Assembly (NCBI GenBank): GCA_035274465.1
Contig: DATEOF010000195.1
Span: forward strand, 1-64,000
Direction: 5' to 3'
Length of the DNA: 64,000 nt
DNA from: JADGRF01 sp035274465
Lineage (GTDB): Bacteria; Myxococcota_A; Polyangia; Polyangiales; JAFGIB01
The notes below the pieces were generated by a model. The model worked only from the letters and a program-made list of their open reading frames with translations. It was not told the origin of the DNA and made no database searches. Below are positions 42,898-52,063 of this stretch, piece after piece. Numbering within the stretch: the first letter of the stretch is position 1; every line of letters starts with the position of its first letter. Made by a program: the position numbers and the translations under genes.

Positions 42898-45800
42898 ATG
42901 GCTCAGGCTGCGAATTCGGCGCTGTTCAGCGCGCGGTTGCGCTTCGTGGAGGGTCTGCCGGCTCGGGCCCACGAGCTCTCGAGCACGGCGGAACGGCTGG
43001 CCCGGGACCCCCACGATCCCGAGGCGGCCAACGTCTTGCGGCGGCGGCTGCACGCGCTCCTGGCCAGCGCACAGGTGTTCGAGGAGCCCGCTCTGTCGCT
43101 CGCCGTCCAGGACTTGATCGCGCGCCTGGACCTCGCCCAGCAATCCCAGCGCCCGTTCACCAGCGAGGAGATCGACGCGGTGATCGTGGTGGTGGCGTCG
43201 TTACCCACCTACGTGCGTCCCACCAGCCTGCCGCCGCCAGCTGCGTACTCGGACGTGCGCGAGCTACGCAAGGAAGAGGAAGCCGTCGTGCACGAGCTGC
43301 CGTTGCCGCCGGCAGCGGCAGCAGAGAACGACCCGATCCTGATCGATCTGCCTGCGGGGCAGCCGGACGACTACACACCACCCGTGCTGGCCCTCGGCGT
43401 GCCGCGTTCTTCGGCCGCGGATCTGCGTCCGCCGCCGGTGGAGCTCTCGATCGACGTCGAGCTGCCACCCTCCGACGCCGAGCGCCTGGCGATCGCCGAG
43501 CTCGATCGCGCGCTCGGCATCGAGCCGGAGGACGGCGATCGACCGACGCTTGCTGGAGACCCACAGCTGTTGCGTTCGCTGATGGAGCAGAGCAGGCCGC
43601 CGCGGTCCGGCGACTCGCGCCCGCTGCTCCAGACCGATCGCCCACTGCTCGGCGATTCGCACGCGCCCCTCGAGTTGCCCGAGGACGAGGTCGACGTGCT
43701 GATCGACTGGACGGCGCTCAGTCAGGGCACGGCCGAGTCGCTGCCCCCGATCGAGCCGCAGTCGTTCGAGTCCGGCGTGCACAGCGCGACGTACGAGACC
43801 ACCGACCGGCCAGCGGATCGCGTCGCGCTCCTGCCGGCGCTCGAGCCGCGGTCCCTCTCGTTGCCGGAAGGCGTCGAGGAAGACACGACCGATCCGGGGC
43901 TCGGCCCGCCCGTGCTGTTGGAGCAGACCGTGTCGGGCCTCTTGCCCACGCCGCAGCCGGCGCTGGTGCTGTTGTGCGGCGCCCTGGAGCAAGCGCCCTT
44001 CGGGCGCGCCGCGGAGGAAGTACCCTTGGGGTGCGATGCGGAGCTGGGCGCGGGCCTCTCGCCAGCTGCGGCCGGCATCGAGCTGCTGCACGCGGCGAGC
44101 CCGGATGAAGCCGTGCGCGTGTTGCACGAGCGCTCCCCTGACCTGGTGTTGATCTCGGCCGAGCTCGCCAACCAGCCCGGAGCGGATCTGGTGCGCCGGC
44201 TCAAGAGCGATCCGCTGACGCCCGCGGCCAGCGTGCACCTGCTACTGCCGGAGACTGCGAGCGACGAGCAGCCGGTCATCGATCAGCTCGGCGCCGACGG
44301 TGTGCTGCGCCTGCCGCTCACGGCGGCTGCACTCGAGCCACTGCTCGAGCGTGCGGGGGAGCGCAGGCGCTTCGGTCTGCGCGAGGGCTCGGTCGACGAT
44401 ATCGCCGCCCAGATCGCCGAGGAGATCCGGCGCGGCATCGCCGAGTCGCTGCGCGAGGGCAAGCAGGAGCGCATGCGTGTGGGCGACGGCTCGGAGCTGA
44501 TGGCAGCGGCCTGGTCGGCGATCGGGCGCGTGCGCTCGCACCTGGCAGAGCAACAGCGCGAGCGCGTACGCCTGCGCAGCGACGAGCGCTCGTCCTTGCA
44601 GCCGTCGGCTGCAGCGGCTGCGCATCCGGCGCAACTGCTCGCGGGTTGTCGCGTGCTGGTGGCCGATGACGATCCGGCGGTGCTCTGGTTCTTCGTCGGC
44701 TTGTTGCGCGAGGCTTCGGCCACGGTCTTTCAGGCCCACAACGGCCGCGAAGCCCTGGAGCTGGCGCGCCGCAAGCAGCCGCACGTGATCGTCAGCGACA
44801 TCCTGATGCCGAAGCTCGACGGCTTCGGCCTGTGTCGCGAGCTCAAGCGCGACGCGCTGCTCGCGCGCGTGCCGGTGGTGCTGCTGTCGTGGAAGGACGA
44901 CCTGCTGCAGCGCATGCGCGAGCTGGACGCCGGTGCCGCGGGCTACCTGCGCAAGGAAGCCGGTAGCCCGCAGATCCTGAACGTGGTGCAAGAGGTGCTC
45001 GAGCCGCGTACCCGGCTCGCCGCGCAGCTGCGCGCGCCCGGGGAGGTGCGCGGCACGCTCGAGGATTTCAATGCCTGGGTCCTGCTCGAGCTGATCGCGG
45101 CGTTCCGACCGGACGCACACCTGGTGGTGCGCGATGCCTGGAGCATCTTCGAGGTGGAAGTGCGCTCCGGCCGCCGGCTGGCGGTGACGCGCACGGCGGC
45201 GGACGGCAGCTTCACGCGGGGCGACAAGGCGTTGATGCAGCTGCTCGGCCTGGGCATGGCCGAGTTCGAGGTCAGCACCTCCAGCGCGTCGTTGCGCACC
45301 GCGCTGAGCGAGCCGCTGGATCGCGCGCTCGTCGCCGCGGGTCGGCGCCTGTCGGCGTTGATCGACGCGGTGTCGGACGCGCGGTTGCTGCGCGTGTCCT
45401 TGATAGCGTTCGACGACGAGGTGCTGCAATCGCTCTCGCAGGGCGCGAGCGAGCAGATGAACGAGATCGTGGCGTTGTTCCGCACGGGCAATGCCACGGC
45501 CGAGAGCGTGCTGCGCGACGGCAAGTTCGCGGCCGAGGAGTTGGAGCGGGATCTGCGGCAGTTGGCCCGCGTGCTCGCGATCACCGGCGTGTGGAGCGCG
45601 GATGGCGAGGACCTGGTGGCTGCGGCCCAGAAGGAGCGCGAGACGCCGCAGTTGACGTTGCTCACGTCGTCGGTGCCGCCGCGGCGCGAGGTCGGCGATC
45701 GGGACACGCCGGTTGTCCCGATCGTGCCGGTGAAGTTCGAGCGCGCTGATGCCACGCTGGTCGGGATCGGTCGCTCGACCGAGGATTCTTCACCGACACC

Positions 45801-46548
45801 CGAGCCCGAGCCAGCGCCCGTTGCAGTGAGCGTCGAGGTAGACGATCAAGCTCGCAAGTCGGAGGTTGTGGTCGCGCGAGGAGCACTGCTGAACGCTGAC
45901 AGCACTGCCGCCGTCGGCGACGACGAGCAACTTGCCACTCGCCCGGTGGGCTCGAAGACCGTGCGCGGTTTGGGACCGCCGAGCGTCCCGCCCGCGGAAC
46001 CCGAGGCTGATCTCGATGCGGTCGGTAGTGACGAGGGCGAGGCGTTTTCGCGACCTTTGCCGAGTCGACTCGATCGCTCCGAGGGCTTGCGGTTGACCGC
46101 GACGTTGTTCGTGCTGGCGGCAGTCGGGTATTTCGGCTGGCAGCAGCTGACGTTGCGCAAGCCGAACGAGCTGCGGCCCGCGCCATTGCAGACCACGATC
46201 GAGGCGGCGACCGCACCGGTCGAAAAGGTTTCGAGCCCGACCCCAGCCCCAGCCGAGCCGGCGCTACCGAATACGCAGCTCGGTCGCATCTTGCCCTTCG
46301 TGGACAACAGTCGCGGCGTCGAGGTGGCCGAGGATCAGGGGCTCCTGGTGCTCGAGTACCACGGGACCGATCCGGCACCGACCGTGCGCGTGGGCGAGCG
46401 TGAGCTCGGCAAACCACCTCTGGCGGTGGCCCTGCCCGTGGGCAGGCACGAGCTGGTGGTGCGCGCCGGCAAGAGCACCAGTTTTCGCTACTTGATCGTG
46501 CGCGCCGGCGAGACGCGCATCGTGAGCTTACCGCTGGCAGAGCTTTGA
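42898..46548 (+). CDS. multidomain receiver / DUF4388 / PEGA-like membrane protein
   Basis: 1216 residues. Domains in order: helical N-terminus (1-85, four-helix/Hpt-like without an obvious His motif); acidic, Pro-rich linker (90-340); a degenerate receiver (about 354-482) with LISAEL where Asp is expected; an amphipathic linker; a complete receiver (about 584-695) with acidic pair ADDDPAV, phospho-acceptor Asp in VSDILMP, and Lys in LRKEAG; a DUF4388 region (about 715-805, GTLEDFNAWVLLELI); a low-complexity stretch; one membrane helix (about 1066-1085); and a C-terminal PEGA-like beta-domain (1140-1216, RVGERELGKPPLAVALPVG). It looks like a signal integrator at the inner membrane. No histidine kinase adjacent. 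Confidence 0.85.
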   Translation: MAQAANSALFSARLRFVEGLPARAHELSSTAERLARDPHDPEAANVLRRRLHALLASAQVFEEPALSLAVQDLIARLDLAQQSQRPFTSEEIDAVIVVVASLPTYVRPTSLPPPAAYSDVRELRKEEEAVVHELPLPPAAAAENDPILIDLPAGQPDDYTPPVLALGVPRSSAADLRPPPVELSIDVELPPSDAERLAIAELDRALGIEPEDGDRPTLAGDPQLLRSLMEQSRPPRSGDSRPLLQTDRPLLGDSHAPLELPEDEVDVLIDWTALSQGTAESLPPIEPQSFESGVHSATYETTDRPADRVALLPALEPRSLSLPEGVEEDTTDPGLGPPVLLEQTVSGLLPTPQPALVLLCGALEQAPFGRAAEEVPLGCDAELGAGLSPAAAGIELLHAASPDEAVRVLHERSPDLVLISAELANQPGADLVRRLKSDPLTPAASVHLLLPETASDEQPVIDQLGADGVLRLPLTAAALEPLLERAGERRRFGLREGSVDDIAAQIAEEIRRGIAESLREGKQERMRVGDGSELMAAAWSAIGRVRSHLAEQQRERVRLRSDERSSLQPSAAAAAHPAQLLAGCRVLVADDDPAVLWFFVGLLREASATVFQAHNGREALELARRKQPHVIVSDILMPKLDGFGLCRELKRDALLARVPVVLLSWKDDLLQRMRELDAGAAGYLRKEAGSPQILNVVQEVLEPRTRLAAQLRAPGEVRGTLEDFNAWVLLELIAAFRPDAHLVVRDAWSIFEVEVRSGRRLAVTRTAADGSFTRGDKALMQLLGLGMAEFEVSTSSASLRTALSEPLDRALVAAGRRLSALIDAVSDARLLRVSLIAFDDEVLQSLSQGASEQMNEIVALFRTGNATAESVLRDGKFAAEELERDLRQLARVLAITGVWSADGEDLVAAAQKERETPQLTLLTSSVPPRREVGDRDTPVVPIVPVKFERADATLVGIGRSTEDSSPTPEPEPAPVAVSVEVDDQARKSEVVVARGALLNADSTAAVGDDEQLATRPVGSKTVRGLGPPSVPPAEPEADLDAVGSDEGEAFSRPLPSRLDRSEGLRLTATLFVLAAVGYFGWQQLTLRKPNELRPAPLQTTIEAATAPVEKVSSPTPAPAEPALPNTQLGRILPFVDNSRGVEVAEDQGLLVLEYHGTDPAPTVRVGERELGKPPLAVALPVGRHELVVRAGKSTSFRYLIVRAGETRIVSLPLAEL

Positions 46549-46683
46549 ATTCGCGCACCGGCGATCGCTAGTGATTCCGCGCCTGCGCGCTCCGCGCCGC
46601 CGCCATGAGCTGCATACGCCGGCAAAACACCGCGAGATCTTCCTGTCCCAGGTTTTGAAGCGGGCCAGGTCTGCCGCGTGGGC

Positions 46684-46689
46684 TATACT
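46684..46689 (+). promoter_or_regulatory. possible -10 element for the sulfatase-like gene
   Basis: TATACT lies 44 bp before the ATG and 33 bp before the ACGGAGGA ribosome site at 46722-46729. The only -35-like hexamer, TTGAAG at 46655-46660, is 23 bp upstream, too far for a standard sigma-70 pair. The low AT content of the area makes TATACT stand out, hence its listing. Confidence 0.3.
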
Positions 46690-46732
46690 CGCGGCCGCGC
46701 GGCGACACGAGAGAGCTGGATACGGAGGACGT

Positions 46733-49066
46733 ATGGGTCGATACCTGGTTTGCGCTTGGGTGTGTGCGGGTTTGCTGGTCCTGGGCTGTTCCAAGACCGA
46801 GCCACAAAAGAACCTGGAGCAGAACGTGGCGACCGCCGTCGCTCCTGCCACGGCCGCCCAACCCGCCGCCCCAGCCGATGCTCCAGCGGCAGAGACGCCG
46901 CAGGCAGCGCCGGATCCCAGGAACGCGCACCTCAACCTCCAGAACCTGGTGCACCTGGCCGACTTCGAGCGCGGCGGCCTGTTCATCGACTTCGGTACAC
47001 CCGCGCGCGCCAAGTACACCGTCGGCCAGTGGAAGACGGGCTGGGGCAAGGACAGCAAGGCCGGCGAGACCACGTTCACCAACGCCGCTTCTGCGAGCAC
47101 GCGCGTGTATCTGCCGCTGCGGGGCAACGAGGCCGTCGCGCTTCGTCTCCGGCTCAAGCCGATCGGCACCGGCATGCTGCAGATCTACGCCAACAACACC
47201 GCGTTGCCGGCGATCAAGCTCGACAAGGGCCCCGACTGGGCGGAGTACGAAGTGAAGGTGCCCGCGGAAGCGACGCGCGCGGGCGAGAACAACCTCAACA
47301 TGCGCTGGGGCGGCGTGAAGCAGGTCGACGGCGAGGACGTCGCTGCGGCCGTCGACTGGATGCGCGTGTTGCCCGCTGCGGCGACCGAGGCGCCCGCGCC
47401 GGTGCCGTATTCGGCGCTGGTCGCCGACGCCACGGTCGGAGGTCAGAAGCGTGCGGCGATCAGCCTGCCGGCGGGCTCGAGCCTGAGCTACTACCTCGAG
47501 ATCCCGAAGGGCGCGAAGCTCAGCCTGCGCGCAGGTGCGACCGAGACCAGCGGGAATGCGACGGTGCGCATCACGCCGGAAGGCGGCAAGAGCAAGGAGC
47601 TCTGGAAGGCTGCGCTCGGCGCGAAGTGGCAAGATCAAGTCTTGCCGCTCGAAGCGTACGCAGGTTCGGTCGTCAAGCTCGACCTGGTGGCCGACGGAGG
47701 CAACGTCGCCTTCAGCTCGCCGACGATCATGATCGCGCAGCCCAACACCGTCGAGGTCAAGACGCAGGCCAAGAGCGTGGTCGTGCTGCTCATCGACACG
47801 CTGCGCGCCGATCGCCTACGCGCGTATGACAAGAGTAGTCGTGTGACGACGCCGGTGCTCGACGCGTTCGCGGCCGAAGCCGCGGTGCTCGAGAACGCTC
47901 AGTCGCCCGAGAACTGGACCAAGCCCTCGGTGGCCTCGGTGCTGACCGGCCTGTATCCGATGTCGCACGGTACCAAGGAGAGCGAGGCGGTGCTGGCGGA
48001 CAAGGCGCTGATGGTCAGCGAGGTGTTCAAGCAGAACGGCTTTGCCACTGCCTCGTTCATCGCCAACGGCTACGTCTCGGACAAGTTCGGCTTCAACCAG
48101 GGCTGGGACTTCTACACCAACTACATCCGCGAGAACAAATCGACCAAGGCGGAGCTGGTGTTCAAGGACGCTGCGGACTGGGTCGCGAAGAACAAGGACA
48201 AGCGCTTCTTCCTGTACGTGCACACGATCGATCCGCACGTGCCGTACGATCCGCCGTCCGAGTTCTTGAAGATGTACGAGACCGAAGCCTACAGCGGCAA
48301 GGTCACGCCGCGCGCGACGCCTGACATGCTGGAGAAGGCCAAGCGCGTGCCGCCGAAGGTCACGTTCGACGACGCCGACCGCGCGCACCTCGCGGCGCTG
48401 TACGACGGCGAGATCAGCTACCACGACCACTATCTGGGCGTGTTCATCGATCGGCTGAAGAAGCTGGGCATCTACGACCAGCTGGTGTTCGTGGTCACCG
48501 CGGATCACGGCGAAGAGTTCTACGACCACGGCAGCTACGGTCACGGCCACTCGGTGTACCAGGAGCTGCTGCACGTCCCGTTCATCGTGCGCTGGCCCGG
48601 CACGGTGGGTCCGCAGCGCGTGTCCAACACGGTCAGCACGGTCGACGTCTCGCCCACCATCCTCTCGGCCAGCGGCATCCCGGTGCCCGAGGTCATGGAA
48701 GGCACGGATCGAATCCCGCAGCTGATAGGCGCGCTGCCCGGTGCGCCCGCCGCGGCGTTCAGTGATTTTCTCGACGACCGCCGCGTGGTCAGGGCAGGGC
48801 GCTGGAAGTTGATCCTGCGCGGACTGATCCCCACGTTCTTCGACCTCAAGACCGACCCCGGCGAGAAGACCGAGCTCGAGCTGAAGTCGCACCCCATCGC
48901 CCTGCGCTACTGCCGGATCCTGCTCGGCCAGTTCCTGGGTACCCGGGACCGGGGCGACTGGGTATCTGCCGTGCCGAAAGGCAAGTCTGTGGAGCTGAAG
49001 AGCGAAGCTGCCGACATGGACGATGCCACGAAGGCCGGTCTGAAGGCCCTGGGCTACGCCAATTAG
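46733..49066 (+). CDS. sulfatase-like lipoprotein with Thr at the nucleophile position
   Basis: 777 residues from ATG 46733 with ACGGAGGA upstream. Lipoprotein signal ends LVLGC (Cys19); an Ala/Pro linker runs to about 62. Residues 65-335 hold two beta-domains. The alkaline-phosphatase-superfamily core starts at 343 (SVVVLLIDTLRADRL), with metal Asp pair, WTKPSVASVLTGLYP at 395-409 and TADHGEEFYDHGSYGHG near 590. Formylglycine sulfatases have Cys or Ser in CxPSR; here it is Thr396-Lys-Pro-Ser-Val, as in several phospho-transfer relatives. Likely a periplasmic or outer-surface hydrolase or transferase, not a standard sulfatase. A weak hairpin at 49083-49105 (GCGGGTG / CACCCGC) follows the stop. 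Confidence 0.88.
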   Translation: MGRYLVCAWVCAGLLVLGCSKTEPQKNLEQNVATAVAPATAAQPAAPADAPAAETPQAAPDPRNAHLNLQNLVHLADFERGGLFIDFGTPARAKYTVGQWKTGWGKDSKAGETTFTNAASASTRVYLPLRGNEAVALRLRLKPIGTGMLQIYANNTALPAIKLDKGPDWAEYEVKVPAEATRAGENNLNMRWGGVKQVDGEDVAAAVDWMRVLPAAATEAPAPVPYSALVADATVGGQKRAAISLPAGSSLSYYLEIPKGAKLSLRAGATETSGNATVRITPEGGKSKELWKAALGAKWQDQVLPLEAYAGSVVKLDLVADGGNVAFSSPTIMIAQPNTVEVKTQAKSVVVLLIDTLRADRLRAYDKSSRVTTPVLDAFAAEAAVLENAQSPENWTKPSVASVLTGLYPMSHGTKESEAVLADKALMVSEVFKQNGFATASFIANGYVSDKFGFNQGWDFYTNYIRENKSTKAELVFKDAADWVAKNKDKRFFLYVHTIDPHVPYDPPSEFLKMYETEAYSGKVTPRATPDMLEKAKRVPPKVTFDDADRAHLAALYDGEISYHDHYLGVFIDRLKKLGIYDQLVFVVTADHGEEFYDHGSYGHGHSVYQELLHVPFIVRWPGTVGPQRVSNTVSTVDVSPTILSASGIPVPEVMEGTDRIPQLIGALPGAPAAAFSDFLDDRRVVRAGRWKLILRGLIPTFFDLKTDPGEKTELELKSHPIALRYCRILLGQFLGTRDRGDWVSAVPKGKSVELKSEAADMDDATKAGLKALGYAN

Positions 49067-49144
49067 TGCCGACCAGGAGTGGGCGGGTGTGGTGTCCCCA
49101 CCCGCTCGACCGTCTTTTGCGCCCCGGCCGCACGCTCGCGTAAC

Positions 49145-49963
49145 ATGGTTTGCATGTTGCGCGCATCAGCAGGTTGGAGTTGGGCGTTCGGGATACTCGC
49201 GGCGGCCAGCGTAGTTCGAGCAGAAGAAGGGGACGGGCCTGACGCCGTCAACACCACGGAGAGCATCAGCGCCGGAGCGGATTACGACATCCGCCAGGCG
49301 GCGCGCGGCAGCATCGTGCGCGATGAACCGCTGGCAGTGCCAACCGACGGGCACCCGCTGGGTTCCTACGCCGGCGTCGTCCCGGGCAACTCGAGCGCCC
49401 CCCCCGTCCAGGCCCCAAAGACGGAGACCAAGCCGCTGATCACCTGGCCGGGCTTCCAGATGCGCCAGGACGGAACCTCACGCGTCTTCATCCAATCCAC
49501 CGGCGCGCTCACCCCGCAGCCATCAGCTGCACCGGCCAAATTCAGCGTGTATCTGCCCGGCGCCAAGGTCGCCGGCAATACCAACCGTTTGCCGCTCGAG
49601 ACGCGCTTCTTCAACACACCCGTCGCGCGCGTGAACATCGACGTGCAGAAAGAGGGCGTAACGCTCGTGCTCGACATGCGAGCGGACATCTCGCCGGTGG
49701 TGTCGAGCGAACGCGGCCCGACGGGCTACTACTTCCTCTATATCGATCTGCCCAAGGGCCAGTACGTGCAGACCCCGCCGCCAGCGGCCGATGCGCCGCC
49801 GTCGCCGGGCGCCCAGCCGAAGCACCTGGATTCGGCGCCTGCGAAGGCGAGCGTGGAGGGCTCCGCGTCGGTGCAGACCAAGGCATCGGCGAGCTCGTCG
49901 CAGAATCAAGTGAAGGCCTCGGGCAAGGCCGACGCGAAGGGCGGCATCAAGCTCGGCCTGTAG
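49145..49963 (+). CDS. secreted AMIN-like domain protein
   Basis: 272 residues from ATG 49145 (49154 is an equally good start). Signal peptide with cleavage near VVRAEE (about 27). Residues 100-215 look like an AMIN domain: GFQMRQDGTSRVFIQSTG, FSVYLPGAKVAGNTNRLPL, VARVNIDVQKEGVTLVLDM and a final FLYIDLPKGQY. AMIN domains target envelope proteins to the septum, secretin or peptidoglycan. The C-terminal 55 residues are Ala/Ser/Lys-rich and unstructured. No amidase or secretin domain is attached, and none is adjacent. Confidence 0.75.
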   Translation: MVCMLRASAGWSWAFGILAAASVVRAEEGDGPDAVNTTESISAGADYDIRQAARGSIVRDEPLAVPTDGHPLGSYAGVVPGNSSAPPVQAPKTETKPLITWPGFQMRQDGTSRVFIQSTGALTPQPSAAPAKFSVYLPGAKVAGNTNRLPLETRFFNTPVARVNIDVQKEGVTLVLDMRADISPVVSSERGPTGYYFLYIDLPKGQYVQTPPPAADAPPSPGAQPKHLDSAPAKASVEGSASVQTKASASSSQNQVKASGKADAKGGIKLGL

Positions 49964-49969
49964 GCTTGG

Positions 49970-51160
49970 TTACTTCCGGATGTTCCGACCGCGGCTGAGC
50001 TGCTGCATGGACTGCGTCAGCCCCTCGAGCGTGAGCGGGTACATGTCGAAGACCTGCCGCACGGCCTGGATGGTGTTGCCGTCCCAGTAGGTCGGCGGCT
50101 CCGGGTTGAGCCAGATGCTGCTCTTGAAGTGTTGTTGCAGCAGCGTCAGCCAGGCGATGCCGGGAAGCGCGTTGCTGTCGTTGATGCCGATCGCTCCGCC
50201 CTGGCGCATCAGCTCGTACGGCGCCATCAGCGCGTCGCCGACCATGATCAGCTTGTAGTGGCGCCCGCACTCGTGCAGCAGGTCCTGCACCCAGACCGGG
50301 TCGTCGAAGCGTTCGGTCTTGTACACGCGGCCGTACACGCAATTGTGGAAGTAGTACGTGCGTAGCTCTTTCCAGTGCGTGGCCTTCTTGGTCGCGCTGA
50401 ACAGGCGGTTCATCAGATCGACGTACGGATCCATCGATCCGCCGACGTCCATCATCAGGATCACGCGGGTGTTGGGCCGGATCGGGGGCCGCACCACGAC
50501 CTCGAGCTCGCCCGCGTTGTTCGCGGTCTTGTCGATCGTACCGTCGAGATCCAGTTCTTCGTCGCCGCCTTCGCGGTGCCACATGCGCAGCCGGCGCAGC
50601 GCCATCTCCATCTGTCGCACGTCGAGCGCGAGATCCGAGCGGTACGGGCGGTACTTGCGTGCATCGGCGACCTGCACGGCTGACTTGTTGCCGCCGGCGC
50701 CGCCCACGCGCACACCTTCCTTGCCTTCGCCCTGGCGGCCGAACGGGGACGTGCCCGCCGTGCCGACCCAGCGGTTGCCGCGATCATGCCGCTCGCGCTG
50801 CTCGTTCATGCGCTCTTCGAACAGGCGCTTGAGCTCTTCGATGTCGAGCTCCTCGAGCAGCTTGCGCTCCTCGGGCGTCAGATCTTCGGGCCGCAGCTTG
50901 GCGTCTTTCAACCACTGCATCAGCTCTTCCTTGAGCTGCAGGTGCTTGCCCTCCACGCCGCGGAATTCGGCGAGGAACGCCTGATCGAACGCGTCGAGGT
51001 GGCCTTCGTTGTGAACGCAGAGCGCGCGCGCGGTGTAGTAGAAGCCGTCGAGCGACGAGTCGTGCAGCCCGATGACCATCGCCTTGGCCAGCGCGAGCGC
51101 CTCCTGCGTGCCCACCGGCACTCCGTGCTGTCGCAAGCGGTAGAGGAATGGAACGAACAT
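49970..51160 (-). CDS. VWA domain-containing protein (CoxE-like)
   Basis: 396 residues. The N-terminal helical region (1-125) is rich in charged coiled helices (ERKLLEELDIEELKRLFEER). A basic linker with RVGGAGG follows, then a VWA domain (about 230-396) with MIDAS segment MMDVGGSMDPYVDLMN: DxGxS where DxSxS is usual. The metal-site Thr and Asp further on are less clear (VGDALMAPYEL). The preceding gene on the same strand is a MoxR ATPase, 8 bp away, the standard pairing in which the ATPase acts with a VWA protein to activate or load a target complex. Confidence 0.9.
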   Translation of the reverse strand: MFVPFLYRLRQHGVPVGTQEALALAKAMVIGLHDSSLDGFYYTARALCVHNEGHLDAFDQAFLAEFRGVEGKHLQLKEELMQWLKDAKLRPEDLTPEERKLLEELDIEELKRLFEERMNEQRERHDRGNRWVGTAGTSPFGRQGEGKEGVRVGGAGGNKSAVQVADARKYRPYRSDLALDVRQMEMALRRLRMWHREGGDEELDLDGTIDKTANNAGELEVVVRPPIRPNTRVILMMDVGGSMDPYVDLMNRLFSATKKATHWKELRTYYFHNCVYGRVYKTERFDDPVWVQDLLHECGRHYKLIMVGDALMAPYELMRQGGAIGINDSNALPGIAWLTLLQQHFKSSIWLNPEPPTYWDGNTIQAVRQVFDMYPLTLEGLTQSMQQLSRGRNIRK

Positions 51161-51168
51161 GGCTCAGA

Positions 51169-52008
51169 TCATGAGCGCCAGCGCGAGCCGCCGGCAAGCT
51201 GATCGGCGTAGGCCACGAGATCCTGCTCCTTCTTGAGCAGCGTGCCCAGGAACGGCAGGTTCTTGTCGAGCTTGATGTCCTTCACGCCCATGGTCTTGAG
51301 CATGTGGATCCAGTCCACCAATTCACTGGTGCTGGGACGCTTGCGCAGGCGCTGCATGTTGCGGATCTTGTAGAACGCGTCCATCGCCTGAGCGGCCACG
51401 TTCTCGTCCAGGCGCGGGTGATGCACCTCGACGATGCGCCCCATCAGATCCTTGTCCGGGAAGTCGATGAAGTGGAACACGCAGCGTCGCAAGAACGCAT
51501 CCGGCAGTTCCTTCTCCGCGTTGCTGGTGATGATCACCACGGGGCGCTGCTTGGCGACGACCTCTTCGTTGGTCTCGACGATGCGGAAGCGCATCTTGTC
51601 GAGCTCGTGGAGCAGGTCGTTCGGGAACTCGATGTCGGCCTTGTCGACCTCGTCGATCAACAGCACCACCCGCTTCTCCGAAGCAAACGACCGGCCGAGC
51701 GGCCCGAGCTTGATGTAGCGCTTGATGTCACGCACGTCGCCATCGCCGAAGCGCGAATCGTAGAGGCGCTGTACCGTGTCGTACGTGTACAAGCCTTCTT
51801 GCGCCCGCGTCGTGCTCTTCACGTGCCAGGTCAACAGCTCGAGCCCGAGTGCCTCGGAAACAGCCTCCGCGAGCAGCGTCTTACCGGTGCCCGGCTCGCC
51901 GCGGACCAACAAGGGCTTCTGCAGCGCCAACGCACAATCTACTGCGGCTTCCAGGGCTTCGTTGGTTAGGTAGGATGCGGTTCCCTTGAAACGAGTCGGC
52001 ATATCCAT
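51169..52008 (-). CDS. MoxR family AAA+ ATPase
   Basis: 279 residues from ATG 52006-52008 (MDMPTRFKGTASYLTNEAL). Walker A is GEPGTGKT (about 40-47), Walker B VVLLIDEVDKAD (about 112-123), sensor 1 ITSNAEKE and arginine-finger region DAFLRRCVFHFIDFP. The C-terminal helical lid is present. MoxR ATPases form hexamers and act as chaperones with VWA proteins. First gene of a moxR-VWA operon. Its upstream region is shared with a divergent lipoprotein gene. Confidence 0.95.
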   Translation of the reverse strand: MDMPTRFKGTASYLTNEALEAAVDCALALQKPLLVRGEPGTGKTLLAEAVSEALGLELLTWHVKSTTRAQEGLYTYDTVQRLYDSRFGDGDVRDIKRYIKLGPLGRSFASEKRVVLLIDEVDKADIEFPNDLLHELDKMRFRIVETNEEVVAKQRPVVIITSNAEKELPDAFLRRCVFHFIDFPDKDLMGRIVEVHHPRLDENVAAQAMDAFYKIRNMQRLRKRPSTSELVDWIHMLKTMGVKDIKLDKNLPFLGTLLKKEQDLVAYADQLAGGSRWRS

Positions 52009-52063
52009 GGGCGATGACTGTCCTTTAGAACGCTTCGAGCGCTGTCGCCCATTCGAGCGGGGA

